From positions 1-33,110 of the forward strand of contig NZ_MKQD01000067.1 of assembly GCF_001913705.1 (NCBI RefSeq): 33,110 nt of DNA, given 5' to 3'. This DNA is from Thalassotalea sp. PP2-459 (GTDB lineage Bacteria > Pseudomonadota > Gammaproteobacteria > Enterobacterales > Alteromonadaceae). The translations under genes were made by a program, and so were the position numbers. The notes beneath the pieces are model-generated. The model was not told the DNA's origin, searched no databases, and worked only from the letters and a program-made list of their open reading frames with translations. Shown here piece by piece: positions 33,022-33,110 of the stretch (position 1 is its first letter; each line of letters starts with the position of its first letter).

Positions 33022-33110
33022 AGCGTGTTGATCTTTCATGTTTACTTTTGCCGCAATTTGTTTGGTATTTATACAAGGCAACACTTGCGCCGTGTAGTTA
33101 TTCTACTCCA

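Noticed and set aside
33022-33110. Possible repeat or mobile-element end at the right edge
   Set aside because: The sequence looks like non-coding repeat DNA, but only 89 bases are visible, with no clear inverted repeat or ORF to support a call.

Overview
The window is AT-rich, densely coded chromosomal DNA from a Gram-negative gammaproteobacterium. It has a two-membrane cell envelope (LpxL, HldE, Wzi, a type II secretion GspA/GspB protein and several lipoproteins). The gene order keeps the skeleton cca - ygiM - ygiF - glnE - hldE known from E. coli, with extra blocks between those genes. The AT bias, the yjf/PspA block, the GspA-GspB fusion and the wzi/glycerol-phosphate genes fit a marine Alteromonadales (Colwelliaceae-like) organism. 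That placement is inference; there is no rRNA or other phylogenetic marker here.

Region 1 (about 1-4079, minus strand) is accessory and the most unusual part. Directly downstream of cca lie three cassettes of small double-glycine-leader bacteriocin/microcin precursors. Each cassette has the same plan: a repeated leader region carrying two inverted repeats, one or two precursor genes whose leaders resemble that of colicin V (MRELSMNELTTVNGG), a stem-loop, then a small membrane protein or a CPBP protease that is a natural candidate for immunity. Two cassettes encode translationally coupled pairs of short peptides with GxxxG motifs, as in class IIb two-peptide bacteriocins. A degraded duplicate of the 3' end of cca sits upstream of the distal cassette, so the array grew at least partly by duplication of a cca-tail plus cassette unit. 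No C39-type exporter is in the window.

Region 2 (4080-8304) holds cca (with a degenerate HD domain), a GspA-like AAA ATPase fused to a GspB domain, and an HD-GYP phosphodiesterase.

Region 3 (8316-13400) is a complete leucine operon, leuL-leuABCD on the minus strand, with a consensus-like promoter, a leader peptide containing four consecutive CTC Leu codons, a transcription attenuator, and a terminator-like hairpin after leuD.

Region 4 (13592-17407) has a Wzi-type outer-membrane capsule protein, a TagD-like cytidylyltransferase, a CDP-glycerol glycerophosphotransferase, and ygiM. The first three suggest a glycerol-phosphate-containing surface polymer.

Region 5 (17566-20752) has ygiF (CYTH-CHAD), an L,D-transpeptidase with a LysM-like domain, a convergent Lpp-like lipoprotein that could be its substrate, and a two-TM potassium channel.

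Region 6 (20919-26891) is a membrane-stress/polyamine block: a small RHH-like protein, YjfK, a PspA/IM30 homologue (YjfJ), YjfI, a membrane-bound spermidine-synthase-like protein, a double DUF350 protein and a lipoprotein. The palindrome GACATAWTATGTC occurs upstream of both transcription units, so they probably share a regulator.

Region 7 (26936-33021) has glnE (nitrogen regulation), a TcpQ-domain protein, and divergent lpxL and hldE (lipid A and heptose synthesis). The last 89 bases carry no gene that I can recognise.
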